A stretch of 64,000 bases of DNA from Fistulifera solaris (lineage: Eukaryota > Bacillariophyta > Bacillariophyceae > Naviculales > Stauroneidaceae): the NCBI GenBank assembly GCA_030295235.1, contig AP026173.1, positions 248,001 to 312,000 on the forward strand. Direction: 5' to 3'. This document shows positions 32,350 through 44,535 of the stretch, in pieces. A program made the position numbers and the translations under genes. The stretch's first letter is position 1; each line of letters begins with the position of its first letter. The notes under the pieces are model-generated. The model was not told the DNA's origin. It ran no database searches and saw only the letters and a list, made by a program, of their open reading frames with translations.

Positions 32350-34318
32350 TGTTGTTTCCTTTACTTTCTATAACATTGTTTTTGAAAAGTTAATTGAAAA
32401 GAGCAGCGTATTAGCTGCAGGTTATGCCGGGCACCGTCGTCCGTTGCCCGCCACCTTTGCGCGCCTTTACAGTTTTTACACAACAACAGACGGAAGGCAA
32501 CGACTTGTTTTTTCGCTCCGTCGACCTTATCACCAAGAATTCAGTCGTTTTCGATCGTAGGTCTTGGTTCTTGGTGCTGCTGTACGCTGTATCGTAGACT
32601 CTCTAGAAAGACGTCATTATTGTATTGTATGATTGTATGGCTCCAAGAGTAACAATAACCATTTTTCCGTGTTCTGTGTCAAAGCCTCTGACGCCAAGTT
32701 GCCTACTATGGTAGGTGACGTTTATACGTGCGGCTACCTAGCGCTCGGCCCTTATGCCCACTATTTATTTTCTGTTTCATGAAAGTACGAAAGTATCACG
32801 AAGACCAAGTGACCAAGCGTTCCCCCTTCCCCCATTCCCATTCTCCGTTTGCTTTTGCTCTCTTTAGACTCTAGAGAGAGAAGAGACACTCATCAGATAA
32901 GTGGTCAGTCTGCCGGCGTATGGCGTATGGCGAAAAACAAAAGGTAAAAGGGCAAAGGGCAAAGGGCTCTCTTATTAGAAACTGAATCCTTGTGTTTCTC
33001 CGCGTGGGTAAAGTGTAAAGTACCAGTTACCAGTATTTCATACTCCTTAGTCCTTAGTTTTCGGCTTGTTGGATTTCATAGTGAAAACAAAAAGTATTAC
33101 GCCCTTTTTCATTTCGACCGGGTGGCACGTGCCTGAAAGCTGAAAGCCCAAGATGTTTACTAGATTTATTTGGCGTGGCGCATGCTTTGCGACAGTTTGT
33201 GTTGTGGAACTTAGGGACGGGACAACGGCATGCATCAAGCAGCACGTAATAGCCAGTGACATCCATAATAACCTAAATAAATGTTGTAGTCTCCAAATGC
33301 ACATCGAGCATCGAGCATCGAACAAGGCCGCGGGCCACGGCCACGGCCCTCGGCAACGAACCACGAACAATTCTCATTCCTCCTTCCTCAATCCAGCATC
33401 CAGCTTCGACTTTCGACTTCGCCTTCCTACTTTCGACGCCATTCTCAAAATTCAAAATTCTGATCATGTTGAGTAGGACTATTTCAGAGTTTCTGAGTCG
33501 GAAAGCGGAGTATTTATATTGGCCACGTCTCAGGTGTCACTGTGTTTTGAAGTAGCGAGAAAGGCCTTGCAGCTTTTCGACGGATCAAAGAGTATGCGAC
33601 AGTTTAGGATACACCATCTACATGAGTAAATTTACTCATGCCATCTATCTTATTATGAGAGATGAGAGTAGCTACGGTTACCAGGTAGCAAGACCCATAG
33701 GAGACTCCCTGTTTGCGTGAAGTTATAGGTTATTCGATCATTTCCTCTCATGATTTTGACGTCTCTTCATCACTCTACCTACATTCGTTGAGATTATTCC
33801 GTAATGGGTTGTTACTAGTCTAATCAATTTGCGGGTGTGAATGACTATGTCGCAATGCGCAAGAGATATTATGAACAACTTTCTACGGCTTTCTCGACGA
33901 CGACTCGAACTTCTACTCTTGCTAAGGACGTGCTAAAAGTGCAGCACTTTTGCGGTGATAAGAACGGACCTAAGCCTAATTGTTATCGTAGATACTTTTG
34001 TAGCTAGCTCTCTAGCTGTCTTGGTTTTTCTTGTTTCTTTCCATCCTGTTGTCAACGTCGCGGGGGGAAACGAAAAATACGGAGTACTTCGTACTATTGG
34101 GGCATTGGGGGATTAAGGCGTTGTCTCTCCGGTTCTAACTTAAGATTTTTTCTTTCTTCCGCAGAATGACGTCCGTGCTTGATCCGGGTGCTTTATTCGT
34201 TTCGAATGTGTTATTGTCGAGAACGTAATTCTTTTTCGTTGCATTTCATTCATTCAGGCTTTCTTTCGTACTCAGACCTCCTTGTTTGTATTGTTTCTAT
34301 AAAAAATATAACGCCAAC
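32350..34318. other. Long intergenic region, simple repeats only
   Basis: About 2 kb with no convincing gene. It contains short direct repeats (GGCGTATGGCGTATGGCG near 32913, AAAGGGCAAAGGGCAAAGGG near 32947, CATCGAGCATCGAGCATCG near 33302) and two perfect palindromes (33621-33640 and AAAAGTGCAGCACTTTT near 33934). Small open frames near 33047-33476 overlap on both strands and look random. The divergent promoters of the bZIP-like gene and the SF1 helicase gene lie here. Confidence 0.45.
33621..33640. repeat. Perfect 20-bp palindrome
   Basis: CATGAGTAAATTTACTCATG is its own reverse complement. It holds two TGAGTAA-type half-sites resembling bZIP (AP-1/GCN4) targets. It lies between a bZIP-like gene and the helicase gene, about 0.7 kb before the helicase start. 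The function is unknown. Confidence 0.6.
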
Positions 34319-37300
34319 ATGCTGTACTCCGCACCAGCCGTCGAGTCGGAGGAACAAATTCATCGCAAGCGTCTTGCGCAACTCTTGCGTTACATTGCCA
34401 GTATGCATCAAACGCTCGATCAGACAGAAGAAGGTTGTAGTTTCGTGCGAGAATCTCGTGTCACTCCATCCGATTTCTTTCAAAAAGAACAAGAGGGTAT
34501 TTTGTTTTCAATCAACGACTTTCGACAGTTGCTACGACATCGTATGCAGCCTCCGCCGTTTTCGTTTTACGCGGCCGCCTCGAATCGCAAGCGAACGTTC
34601 TCGGGGGCGATGAAAGACAACACCAAAGCCTGTTGGTTGCGATTGACACGACCCTCGGCGGCACCGGAAGAAGGGACATATTATCGTCGATTACCGGCGG
34701 TACAAGAGTATTTGGAAGGTTGGTTGTCGCGGACACCGTCGGTGCAGTCCGTCGAAGAACTCTTGACGTTGAAGCGTTTTGAGAAAGCTCCCAAGCCGTC
34801 TCCGGATCTGGATTCCCGGAGTCTTCGGGATGTGCGAAATTTTTGCGGTATTATCCAGAATTCTTGGTTCACAAAACGCATCAGCAGACTCTGGAGCCCG
34901 CCTACAATCGTCTGTTTGAATGGGTGCAAGAAAATCATTCCTCGGAACTCGTTTGGGGTATCGGACATGCCAAATGGTTCGATGGTTCAATTTGGGTGAA
35001 CGGACCGGTGTTGGAAGTTATGGTAGAAGTCGAGTTGGCACAGGATGGTGCATTGCTGGTTCGACCGAGGGAACACACGGGTGTGGCATTTCATCGTCCC
35101 ATCCTGGTGGCGTTAAATTGTGCCGGTAGCGGCGCCGTGGCGTTGCATCGCACAATTTCCGAGTTGGAACCAACGAGTCTATCTCCGGGACAGCCGGAAA
35201 CGTATATTCCGCTGTTGAAGCGCATTGCGGTGGAATTGTCGTCGGCGGGGCGTTTCTTGCATTCGAGTGTTCGCAACACTCAATTCAGTGACTTGGTGGT
35301 GACCGAGGCTTGGTGCCTGTTTTGTCGATCCAAACCAAGTTCGGTCTGGGCTCGGGACGCTGTATCCTTTGCCGATCAACTTGTTGTCGAGACACCGCAA
35401 CTTCCCTTGGCTACCTGGTCGTTGACGCATGGTCCCAGCGTCTTGGCGCGCGTGCAGCAAGAGCGATTGAACCGGTCAACAGGTAGTGAACGGCAATGGT
35501 GGCCCTGGGGGAAATCATCCGAGGCTGTGAAGTACGACAAACCTCTCTTTCCCTTGCCAACGTCCGAAGCACAGAACCGTATCGCACAGTTACTCTTGGA
35601 TCAGCAGCTACCAGCGGTCATTTGCGAAGGCCCGCCGGGCACGGGAAAAACTCATACTATCGCCAATATCATTTGTGCGTATTTGTGCAAAGGGAAACGC
35701 GTGCTGGTGACATCGAAGAATTCTGCGGCACTAACGGTGCTCCGAGAACGATTGCCCCCGAGTATCCGCGATTTGTCCGTGGATGTGTCCGCGAGTGAGT
35801 CAACAGGAATGCGACAGTTGCAGCGGACCGTCGAACGATTGGCGCAGCGCATCTGTAGTGTGAGCAATGTATTGGAGGAGGAAAAGTGTCGTTATTTAAA
35901 GGTACGTTTGTTTTCTACGAAGGCTACGGAGAATCGTGTCGTGTCGTGTCGTGTCGTACTAATATACTTGCTTTTAACCAGGCGAATATCAGCGATCTTG
36001 ATCAAGAATTGAACAAAATTGATAGTCAGCTTTCGGAGCGAATTGAAAGTGCCAGGCTATTGGTTCAGCAGCAAGAGGGTGCAAAGCTCTTACGAATAGC
36101 ATTAGAGCTACAAGAGAAAGCCCCTTGGATGTCCAAGTCCTTGTCAGAATGGTCGATCCATCAAGTGAATACTTTAAGTGATGGTGTAGCAAAACTCATC
36201 GTCCAGCACGATGATCCTGTGCATCAAGTTAGTGGGTTCGCTATCCCCGTAACATCGTTTTTAATATCTCGTGTTGCTATGATGGCCGGTTCCTCTTGGT
36301 CCTCTGTCAAAAATAAAGCCAGTGGTATTGTCGCATCTTTGCCATTAGTTGGGCAGGGAGTGAAAGATAAACTTGAGGAAGTCGACGACCTCGTGTCTCG
36401 CATTCGTATACGATCAAAAACTCCGGAGACGCCATCAGATTGGGCAGTCGTGCTAAGGGCACTCCGTAGGGCTAATGACGTTTGTGATTTTACCAATTCC
36501 ACTTGGAAGACTTATGAGTCCTCTCGCGGTTGGCCGCATTGGGAATTTCAAGGGCAAAGCAAAGATCTACATACCTTGCATGGACTACTGCAACAGGCAG
36601 CTGAACTTAAACGCCTTGAAAGAAGCTTGAAGTTAGCTGATCGCAGAGAGGCTGCTGTACATGCCAGAAACCAGGATACGAGACGCGGTGCTATAGTCTC
36701 CCGTCTACAAAAGCTTGCAGAAGAACTGGTTGACAGCACTGTTGTCATGGAACTAAACAATTCATTTTCAGTCGATGCACAGAGCGCCCTCATCAAATTT
36801 GCGCAACTTGCTGGAAAGTCCAAGTTCAATAAATCTGCAAACCCTTCCAAAATGACTGCCCGACAGAGACGCCGGCGCCAGGAATATTTAGCAGCCTTTG
36901 ATCAATGCTGCCGTTTCATACCTTGTTGGATTCTCACAACATCGCAGATATGTGATTATCTGCCGGCAGAACCTGGATTATTTGATCTTGTTATATGCGA
37001 CGAAGCTTCACAAGCAGAAGTTGTTACCATCCTTCCTGGGATGCTCCGAGGGAAACAATGGCTGATTGTAGGTGATACAAAACAGGTTAGCCCCACTGAT
37101 TGTTTCGTTTCGGAGGAACAGATGGATCTTTTACGAGTGAGTCTGCCAGAAACACCATTTTCGGAAGCGTTTCTTCCAGGACAATCCTTCTTTGACTTGT
37201 GTGCTACAGCTTTCCCAACCGGGCGGGTAGTACTGAGTGAACACTTTCGATGCGCTCAAGAGATAATATCTTTTCAAATGAGCAGTTTTACGACGGACAT

Positions 37301-38743
37301 TTACTACCTCTTCGGCTTCCGCTTGCCTCTGAGCGGATAAAACCTAGTCTTCTGGATATAAAAGTGCGGGGAACTAAAGTTGGTAAAGTGAACGAAAAAG
37401 AGGCCGAGGAAATTGTTAATCGAATCCAAGCTATAGTTAACACGACGACAAATACACCTCGAACCATCGGTGTTATTTCGTTGATGGGAGACGAGCAAAG
37501 TCGCCTCATTCGTGGCCGCTTGCTTGATCGGGTAGGGCCGCATAATATGGCGCTTCACAATATTCTTGTCGGCGACCCCCCTACTTTTCAAGGTGCCGAA
37601 CGTGATATCATATTTTTGAGCATGGTCGCATCTCCTGGGAGTGTTCCGACACAATCTCAACTAATGAACTACCAACGTGTCAATGTTGCGATGTCGAGAG
37701 CAAGGGATCAATGCGTTCTTGTACGGAGCATCGAATTGACAGATATCCCCTCACAAGACGATATAAAGGTTCCCGTGCTCACTTTCTTTCGTACAGTAAC
37801 AGAATCAGACGATGCAGGCGAGGTGAAGCCTCAATCACCAGTGCAGCGCTTGCTTCAACGACATCTTGTTGAGCAAGGTTTCTCAATACGTCCAATGGGT
37901 CTCGTTTGGCCCGGTGGTCTTTGCGTTGAGCACGGGGATGCTCGTGTTGCTCTGCTGGTGGAGGGAGATGGAGAGTCCCTTCTAGAATGGAAAAAGAGTT
38001 TTTCACAGCAAAAGGCTATTGAGAGAGTGGGCTGGAAATGTCTGCGAGTTGATGCATGGTCTCTACTAACAGAGCCTGTAGGAACTATGAATTCTGTTTG
38101 TAATTTCATGGAGTCGCATGGAATCGAGAAACCTATGGTTATTTATGATGAGCTCGAAGATGACGAGTCAGAAGTAACCGACCAGGGTAGACAGATGGGA
38201 GATCGGGGTATTCCAGTGCAGGAACAGGCTCCAGATCTTGGACGGGCCCCCGCCGACCCGGAAATTGTCGTAATTAGTAGCGACGACGATGAACAAGCAA
38301 GTCGCCCGGAGCCGGAGGCAGTTACAAGTGGCGGCAATTTCGGTCGTGGATCGGACGTTATGGACGAAAATTTATTTGGTGAAGTTGTCGGAATGGACTT
38401 TTTGTTGCAAAAGCCCGAAGACGACATGGAAGCTGACTCCTCGCTGGGACTTCCGCTTGAAGTACCGTCATCGTCATGGCAAGGGCAATCTACTTATGGA
38501 CGACATGATGATGAATCGAACGACGAGGACAGTGATTCTGATAGCCAAGCTGCGAACAGACGAAGACAAAAGAAGAAGCCTCGTCACGAAAAGCGTTCGA
38601 CTCGCCCACAGCGACGACAAAAGAAAAAATATTCGTTTTCCGATTCAGAAAGTACGGGAGCGGACAGCAAAACGAATGATAGCGGGGACTCCGAAAGAGA
38701 ATGGCTTGAACACAGCTATGATCGACTTTTGCAAAACCCATGA
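34319..38743 (+). CDS. SF1 helicase (DNA2/NAM7/UPF1-like) with nuclease-like C-terminus, frame broken
   Basis: It starts at 34319 (MLYSAPAVESEEQ). An 80-nt intron (35902-35981) contains TGTCG repeats. Helicase motifs run in order: Walker A CEGPPGTGKTHTIANI, Walker B LVICDEASQAEV, motif III WLIVGDTKQVSPT, then FQGAERDIIFLSMV and QRVNVAMSRARDQCVLV. The layout is the AAA_11/AAA_12 type. Downstream, QRLLQRHLVEQGFSI and VALLVEGDGESLLEWKKSFS, then ERVGWKCLRVDAWSL, resemble the Vsr/DUF559-like endonuclease domains fused to bacterial helicases. The tail is acidic and then basic, consistent with a nuclear protein. Frame changes occur near 34830 and near 37275, the latter at TTTTC where TTTTTC is expected. 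The total is about 1450 residues. The role (DNA repair or RNA surveillance) is not fixed by sequence. Confidence 0.75.
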
Positions 38744-38944
38744 GAAATGCTTACTATAGAATTTTTCAGCTGCTTATAAACCGCAAACAATTTTTATTTT
38801 GAAAAACCAAATTCGATCCTCGGACCTCGTGGCAAATGTTCGAATGAAGTTGCAAATCAAGCGACAGGAAGTTGTAGCTGAGCCAAAAATCCGAACAGCC
38901 CAAAGCGATGAGCGCTAAGGTCGTCTTTAATGCAGCATTGTCAG

Positions 38945-40249
38945 TTAAACGAAGGATTCCATCTTTTGCCGATTTTCCACAAGACGGGACCGCGTCTACA
39001 AACCGAAAATCTCGTTAGCAATGATATCAAAATAAGCTCCTTTTCCTCGTCTTGGCTAATACTTACATATTCTTTCAATTCATTTTCTAGCTGAGAATCC
39101 GGCACGACAACTTCATCGACTTCTTCCTCATCCTCATCTTCGTCTTCGATTTGATTCTTTCGATGCTTTCTTTTCTTATTCCGTCTTCTCGGAGGCTTCC
39201 ACGAACTCCAAAACGAATCGGGTACTTTCTTTTCTATATCCGGACCCAAATGTTGTTTCAACGCCGCGTCTTGCGCTTTGCCCCGCGACAGTATCGAAAT
39301 CTTGGCCTTGGTGGTATCGCGCATCAACGGCGATAACAACTTATAGATGGTCTGGAACCATTTGGGCGTGTTGACCACCAGTGTTTGATGGGCGCGTTGC
39401 GGATAATACGAGTCCATGGTACTCACAAAGGTCTTGACAAAATTGATCATGTCCATTTGTCGTAAAATACCCAAATTCAATCCTTGCAAATCAATGACCG
39501 ATGTCATGGTCGCGAGCGCATTGTCGGCTTCCACAATTTGCCACAAATACTCATTGACGTACACATAATGCATCAACAGCTCTTCTTCGGTCAAATGATT
39601 GTCGCGGGCACGTTGCAGATTGATCCGCGCGGGATGCTGCACAAATACCACGTGTCCTTCCGGATTGCGACCCAAAAAAATAATGGGGGTACACGGCTTT
39701 GCAAAGATCGAATTTGGGATGCGGCCTATGCAAAATGTGATCAATGTCGTGTGTTTGTCGCCATTGCAGTGCCGCCTCCAAGGACTGTTTCGCGGCCGCG
39801 CGATTCCCACTGTGCATTTTGAGGAAGCGTGTCGGAATTCCGTCGGGATCGTTCTCACTGCCGTCGTTTCGTTGAAACAATCCATACGACTGTGCCCCGC
39901 CTCGTGGATTCGACCACCAAGTCGGAGCCGTGTCGTTGCGTTTCGGAAGATTATTGTATTGGCCTTCTTGGACTGGTAGGCCCGTCAAGACTTCGAGATC
40001 GGCTTCTTCGGTAACTGTCAGTTCGGGCACAAACCAGCAATCATTACTACTGGCGACAGTCAATTCAATGAGAGGTCCCATATTTTGAGTCGCCGCATCG
40101 ACATTAAACTCATAATTGGACCAAAACAACAACCGATCGAGGGCCGAACTCCGACGCAATTGTACCGAATCAACTTTGGCTGTCGTTCGAAGTGTCGCTA
40201 TGGCGACGACCGAAAGTAATACTGTTATGCGGTTATTATTCAGCAACAT
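38945..40249 (-). CDS. CRAL-TRIO (Sec14-like) lipid-binding protein, frame broken
   Basis: Exon 1 is 40249-39067 and exon 2 is 38995-38945, across a 71-nt intron that ends the protein at NRQKMESFV. The start chosen (MLLNNNRITVLLSVVAIATL) gives a signal peptide. An in-frame ATG lies at 40267. The CRAL-TRIO core is clear: VIDLQGLNLGILRQMDMINF, YYPQRAHQTLVVNTPKWF and KAKISILS. Such domains bind and exchange small lipids. The frame changes once near 39667 in AAAAAAA/CCC, between KAVYPHYFFG and RNPEGHVVF. A Lys-rich stretch and a very acidic stretch (EDEDEDEEEVDEVV) follow the fold. The signal peptide with an otherwise cytosol-type fold suggests the secretory route or plastid envelope. Confidence 0.7.
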
Positions 40250-40694
40250 GGAGATGTGATTATTCACGTGTTTCCTTTTAGAATAGTAAAATGTTTTGAA
40301 AGAAACTCAACAAAACATTGAGGAGGAGGAGTCGTCAAAAATTAGTCGTATAAAGAGAGCAACGACTTCCATCCATCTCTGTCGGACTTTCAAATTCCAT
40401 CGGTCCGATCTTTGTACTTCTTGTTTCATAGTAAACTGGCACTCCGCGGTGAGGAAGAACGATCCTGTCACCGTTCCGACACGACGGGGTCTTGTTTCTT
40501 CGGAAGGAAGGACGGAAGGACCATTGTGTCCTTCCTTCGCTTCGCTTCGGCGCACTGGCCGGCAGGCGTGCGGACGGGAAAATGACAACGCAAAAAAAAT
40601 GCGTGTGGAGGCAAGGATGATGCGGAGGTGTTGTGTTGTTGTCATCATACTTCAAATTACTTTCTTGCAGCATTAGATCACATAACAAACAATC
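40250..40694. other. Intergenic region, divergent promoters
   Basis: About 440 bp between the divergent CRAL-TRIO and ISWI genes. It includes GGAAGGAAGGACGGAAGGACC near 40501. The open frames here on both strands overlap and are not supported. Confidence 0.4.
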
Positions 40695-43600
40695 ATGGAA
40701 AAAGACGATGAATCTGTCGCATCTTCGGCCGTCGAATTCGACGGCATGGATATGAATGAAGAAGTCGCGGCCGTCGAAGAGGAAGAGGAAGAGGAAACCA
40801 TATTGCCCGACGATACCAACAACAACACGGAAGACGATTTAGCGAATCAAGATGACTTGGAGATGGAAGAAACGCGAAAAGAACGCATGGAACTCATGGC
40901 AGCGGAAACCAAGTCGACCGTTTTGCCCGACGATGCGCAAGGACGTTTTGAGTACCTGATGCAACAATCCGAAGTCTTTGCTCATTTCTTGGCCGGTGCG
41001 TGTCTGCTAGTAATATGCTTTTTGGAAGCTCATCCTGTACTTACGCTTTGCTTTTCGTAGGATCCGTCGCCGCCACAGAGGCGAAAAAAGAGTAAAAAGG
41101 GATCACGCGGTCGTCTCACCGAGGCGGAAGAAGATGCTTTGTTGCTCAAGAGTGCTGCGAGTAAGCGACGTGTCATTCGCTTGGATCATCAGCCGTCGAA
41201 TTTAGCCGATCATTGTAAAATGCATCCCTATCAGCTAGAAGGTCTCAATTGGTTGATCAAACTTCATGATCATGGCATCAGCGGTATTTTAGCCGATGAA
41301 ATGGGATTGGTAGGTACTGACAACGCATCTTTTCGTCCTTCTTCATTTCACGTGTACTCACCTTTTTGACACAGGGAAAAACGCTACAAACGATCTCCAT
41401 GTTGGCCTATTTGCGCGAAGGCCGAGGAGTGAAAGGACCTCATCTGGTCATTGTCCCCAAAAGTGTCGTGGGAAATTGGATGCGAGAATTCAAAAAGTGG
41501 TGCCCCGTGATTCGTACGATCCGGATGGGTGGTACCAAGGAAGAACGTCAGCGCTTTTTGGCGAATGGATTTGCGCCCGACGCGAACGGAAAACACACCG
41601 TGCCGAAATTCGATGCCCTGGTCACAAGTTACGAAGGTTTGTTGAAAGAAAAGGGGCGTTTGAGCAAAGTGGCGTGGCAGTACGTGATCATTGACGAAGC
41701 GCATCGCATCAAGAACGAGCAGTCGTCACTGAGCATTGCGGTCCGCAATATGAAGACACAGTTCCGATTGCTGATTACGGGAACTCCTTTACAAAACAAT
41801 CTGCGGGAGCTGTGGGCTTTGTTGAACTTTATCATGCCCGATATTTTTGGAGACGCCGACATGTTTGATCAGTGGTTCAGTCTTGCGGACGACTCCGGGA
41901 AAGAGAATGTGATCAAGAAATTGCACACGGTGTTGCGTCCCTTCATGTTGCGTCGTGTGAAAAAGGATGTCGCCACAGCACTTCCTCCGAAGAAAGAGAC
42001 GCGTTTGTATATTGGGTTGACCGAGATGCAACGCGAGTGGTACATCAAATGCCTGCGAAAAGAAGCACACGAACTGAACAAACTAGGCGGACCCGACAAA
42101 AACCGGTTGCTCAATGTGCTGATGCAGTTGCGCAAGTGCTGCAATCATCCTTACTTGTTCGACGGCGCCGAAGAAGGACCTCCCTATTGCGATGGACCGC
42201 ATTTATGGGAAAACAGTGGCAAGATGCAATTGCTTCACAAGCTTCTACCAAAACTGAAGGCCAACGACAGTCGAGTCCTTATATTTAGTCAAATGACGCG
42301 AGTGTTGGATATTTTGGAAGACTACTTTCGATTGGTAAATTACGATTATTGTCGCATTGATGGCAACACCGACGGTGAAAAGCGCGACTCTCAGATGGAC
42401 GAATTCAATCGTGTTGGCTCGCCCAAGTTTGCATTCTTATTGAGCACTCGAGCTGGTGGCCTAGGTATCAATTTGGCGACAGCGGACATTGTCATCTTGT
42501 ACGACAGGTAAGTCTCAAGTTTGACGTGGGCAATTAGAACGTTTTGATGATGAGACCGGTTTCTGATTATTACACCGTCGTATAAAACGCTCTTCAGTGA
42601 CTGGAATCCACAAGTCGATTTGCAAGCTATGGATAGAGCACATCGCATCGGGCAGACAAAGCCGGTTCAAGTATTTCGTTTCATTACGGAAGGAACCGTT
42701 GAAGAAAAGATTATTGAACGAGCAGACCGCAAACTCTTTTTGGATGCCGCAGTTATTCAGCAAGGTCGCCTTGCAGAGCAGCATTCGTCCCTTGAGAAAA
42801 ACGAACTGATGAAGATGGTTCAGTTTGGTGCAGATCAAATTCTCAGCGGGACGGGTGGGCAATACACTGACGAAGATATTGATGCCTTGATTGCAAAAGG
42901 CCAAGAACGCACCGACGCCATGCAAGCAAAGCTTCAGAAAGATGCGAAGCACAACCTTGCTAATTTCAGTCTGCTCTCAGAGGATGAGTCGGGAAGGGAC
43001 ACCTTTGCCTTCGATGGCAAAAATTATCGCGACGCGGACAAAAATCCGGGAAATTTCATCAATCTGCCGCAGCGTCAGCGTAAACGGGTGTACGACCTGG
43101 CCGCTTCAAGTCAGGGTAACTCGGCCGCCATGAAGGGCCATGCCGCTGATGCTACAGCCAAAAAGAAAAGGAAGGGTCCCGCTTTGCACGATTTTCAATT
43201 GTTTGACATGGAGCGCATGAATTCTATTTTGACGAAAGAGCGCGAGCTTGCCACGAAGAAGGCCAATCGAATTGCAGCCATCAACGACATGAGACAGCGA
43301 GGCGTCGAAGCCCCTCCCCGTTCCGCCGGAGTGGCACAGGGACACGGTCGTGAAGACTACCTGGAAGAAGCAGCCCGACAAGAAGCTACATTGGATGATA
43401 TTAAACTAACGCCGCAGGAAGAGGAAGAAAAGAAGAAGCTATTCGCAGAAGGTTTTCCTGACTGGAGTCGCAAGGATTTCAAGGCGTTTTGCTCTGGTCT
43501 TGAGAAATATGGTCGCTACGATTTTCCGAACGTATGTAATGAAGTAATAAGCGAGACAGGGAAGACGCGACAGGAAATTCAGCGATATTTCGTCGCCTTC

Positions 43601-44098
43601 TGGACGCACTATCAAAGAATCAAAGAGTGGCCAAAGATTCTTGAGAAAGTTGAACGCGGTGAAAAGAAGATCTTGCGATTGCGACAGATTCGCGACGCCA
43701 TTCAAGAGAAGGTTGAGCGTCATCTCGAAGACACGTTTGGACCACATTACGGACAAAATGCCAAGACTTTGGAAGGCAAGCCGCTCCCCAGTCTATCCGA
43801 GATGCTTCACTATTCATGGCCTTTGATGAAAATTAACTATGGCTCTAGCGGTCGGGGAAAAGGTTATCGTGAAGACGAGGATGCTTTTCTGGTTTGCATG
43901 ATGTACCGCCACGGATTTGGAGCGGCGGAACGCATCCGTATGGAGATTCGAAGAGCGTGGCAGTTTAGGTTTGACTGGTATTTCAAATCTCGTCCAGCCG
44001 CTGATATTCAACGACGCTGTGAAGCGATTGTGAAGGTGATTGAGCGCGAAAACGAAGAGTTGCGTAAAAAGGAAGAGGGGGTCCAAAGGAGCCGCTGA
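40695..44098 (+). CDS. ISWI: ISWI-type chromatin-remodelling ATPase
   Basis: Four exons: 40695-40997, 41061-41309, 41375-42507 and 42598-44098, about 1061 residues. After an acidic N-terminus come the Snf2 ATPase motifs [66 protein letters not shown] and [19 protein letters not shown]. The C-terminal half has the HAND-SANT-SLIDE layout ([20 protein letters not shown] for [23 protein letters not shown] for SLIDE), which defines ISWI enzymes that space nucleosomes. The first intron is odd: a GTGCGT donor at 40996 leaves the frame wrong, whereas a GC-AG intron (40998-41060) keeps it. Introns 2 and 3 are ordinary. Apart from that junction the gene is intact. Confidence 0.92.
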
Positions 44099-44535
44099 TT
44101 GAGTTACCAGAACCGACGCCTTCTACACCACTTGCGAGTTAAGAATTATCAACCCGACGTTTCAGTCTTTTGCTGTTTTAGTCTGGTAAGCTGCTGGATA
44201 CTAGTTTAAAATTAAGCAATCGGACAACTTACTCTGTTTCCGTCTCCGTGTTTAACATCAATCTTAGTTTTTTTTTCCCACGCTGCATTCGTGTTGACGG
44301 TTGACGATCCCGAAGTAGGCAAAATATTTCAAAAGTGAAATTAAAGTATAATCTCGTACTGTACTCTTTGAACCGTTCGAAACTGTTTTCGCCGATTTTT
44401 TCTGTTCTCCCATAACCGTCACACAACCACTTTTCACTTCATCAACAACATTGTTCTTGCTTTTCTCCTCTACAAACCTTGCAAAACAGGAAAGTTACAA
44501 AGACATTGAGGAATCGGAGGACAAGGATTGCAAGA
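44099..44535. other. Intergenic region
   Basis: About 440 bp between ISWI and the silicon transporter, both on the plus strand. No gene was recognised. The transporter promoter is expected here. Confidence 0.4.

Noticed and set aside
33047-33476. Overlapping open frames on both strands in the long gap
   Set aside because: They lie in simple-repeat DNA and show no protein-like pattern.
33933-33950. Terminator-like hairpin AAAAGTGCAGCACTTTT
   Set aside because: Rho-independent terminators are not used in nuclear diatom genes. The palindrome may be chance or part of a small repeat.
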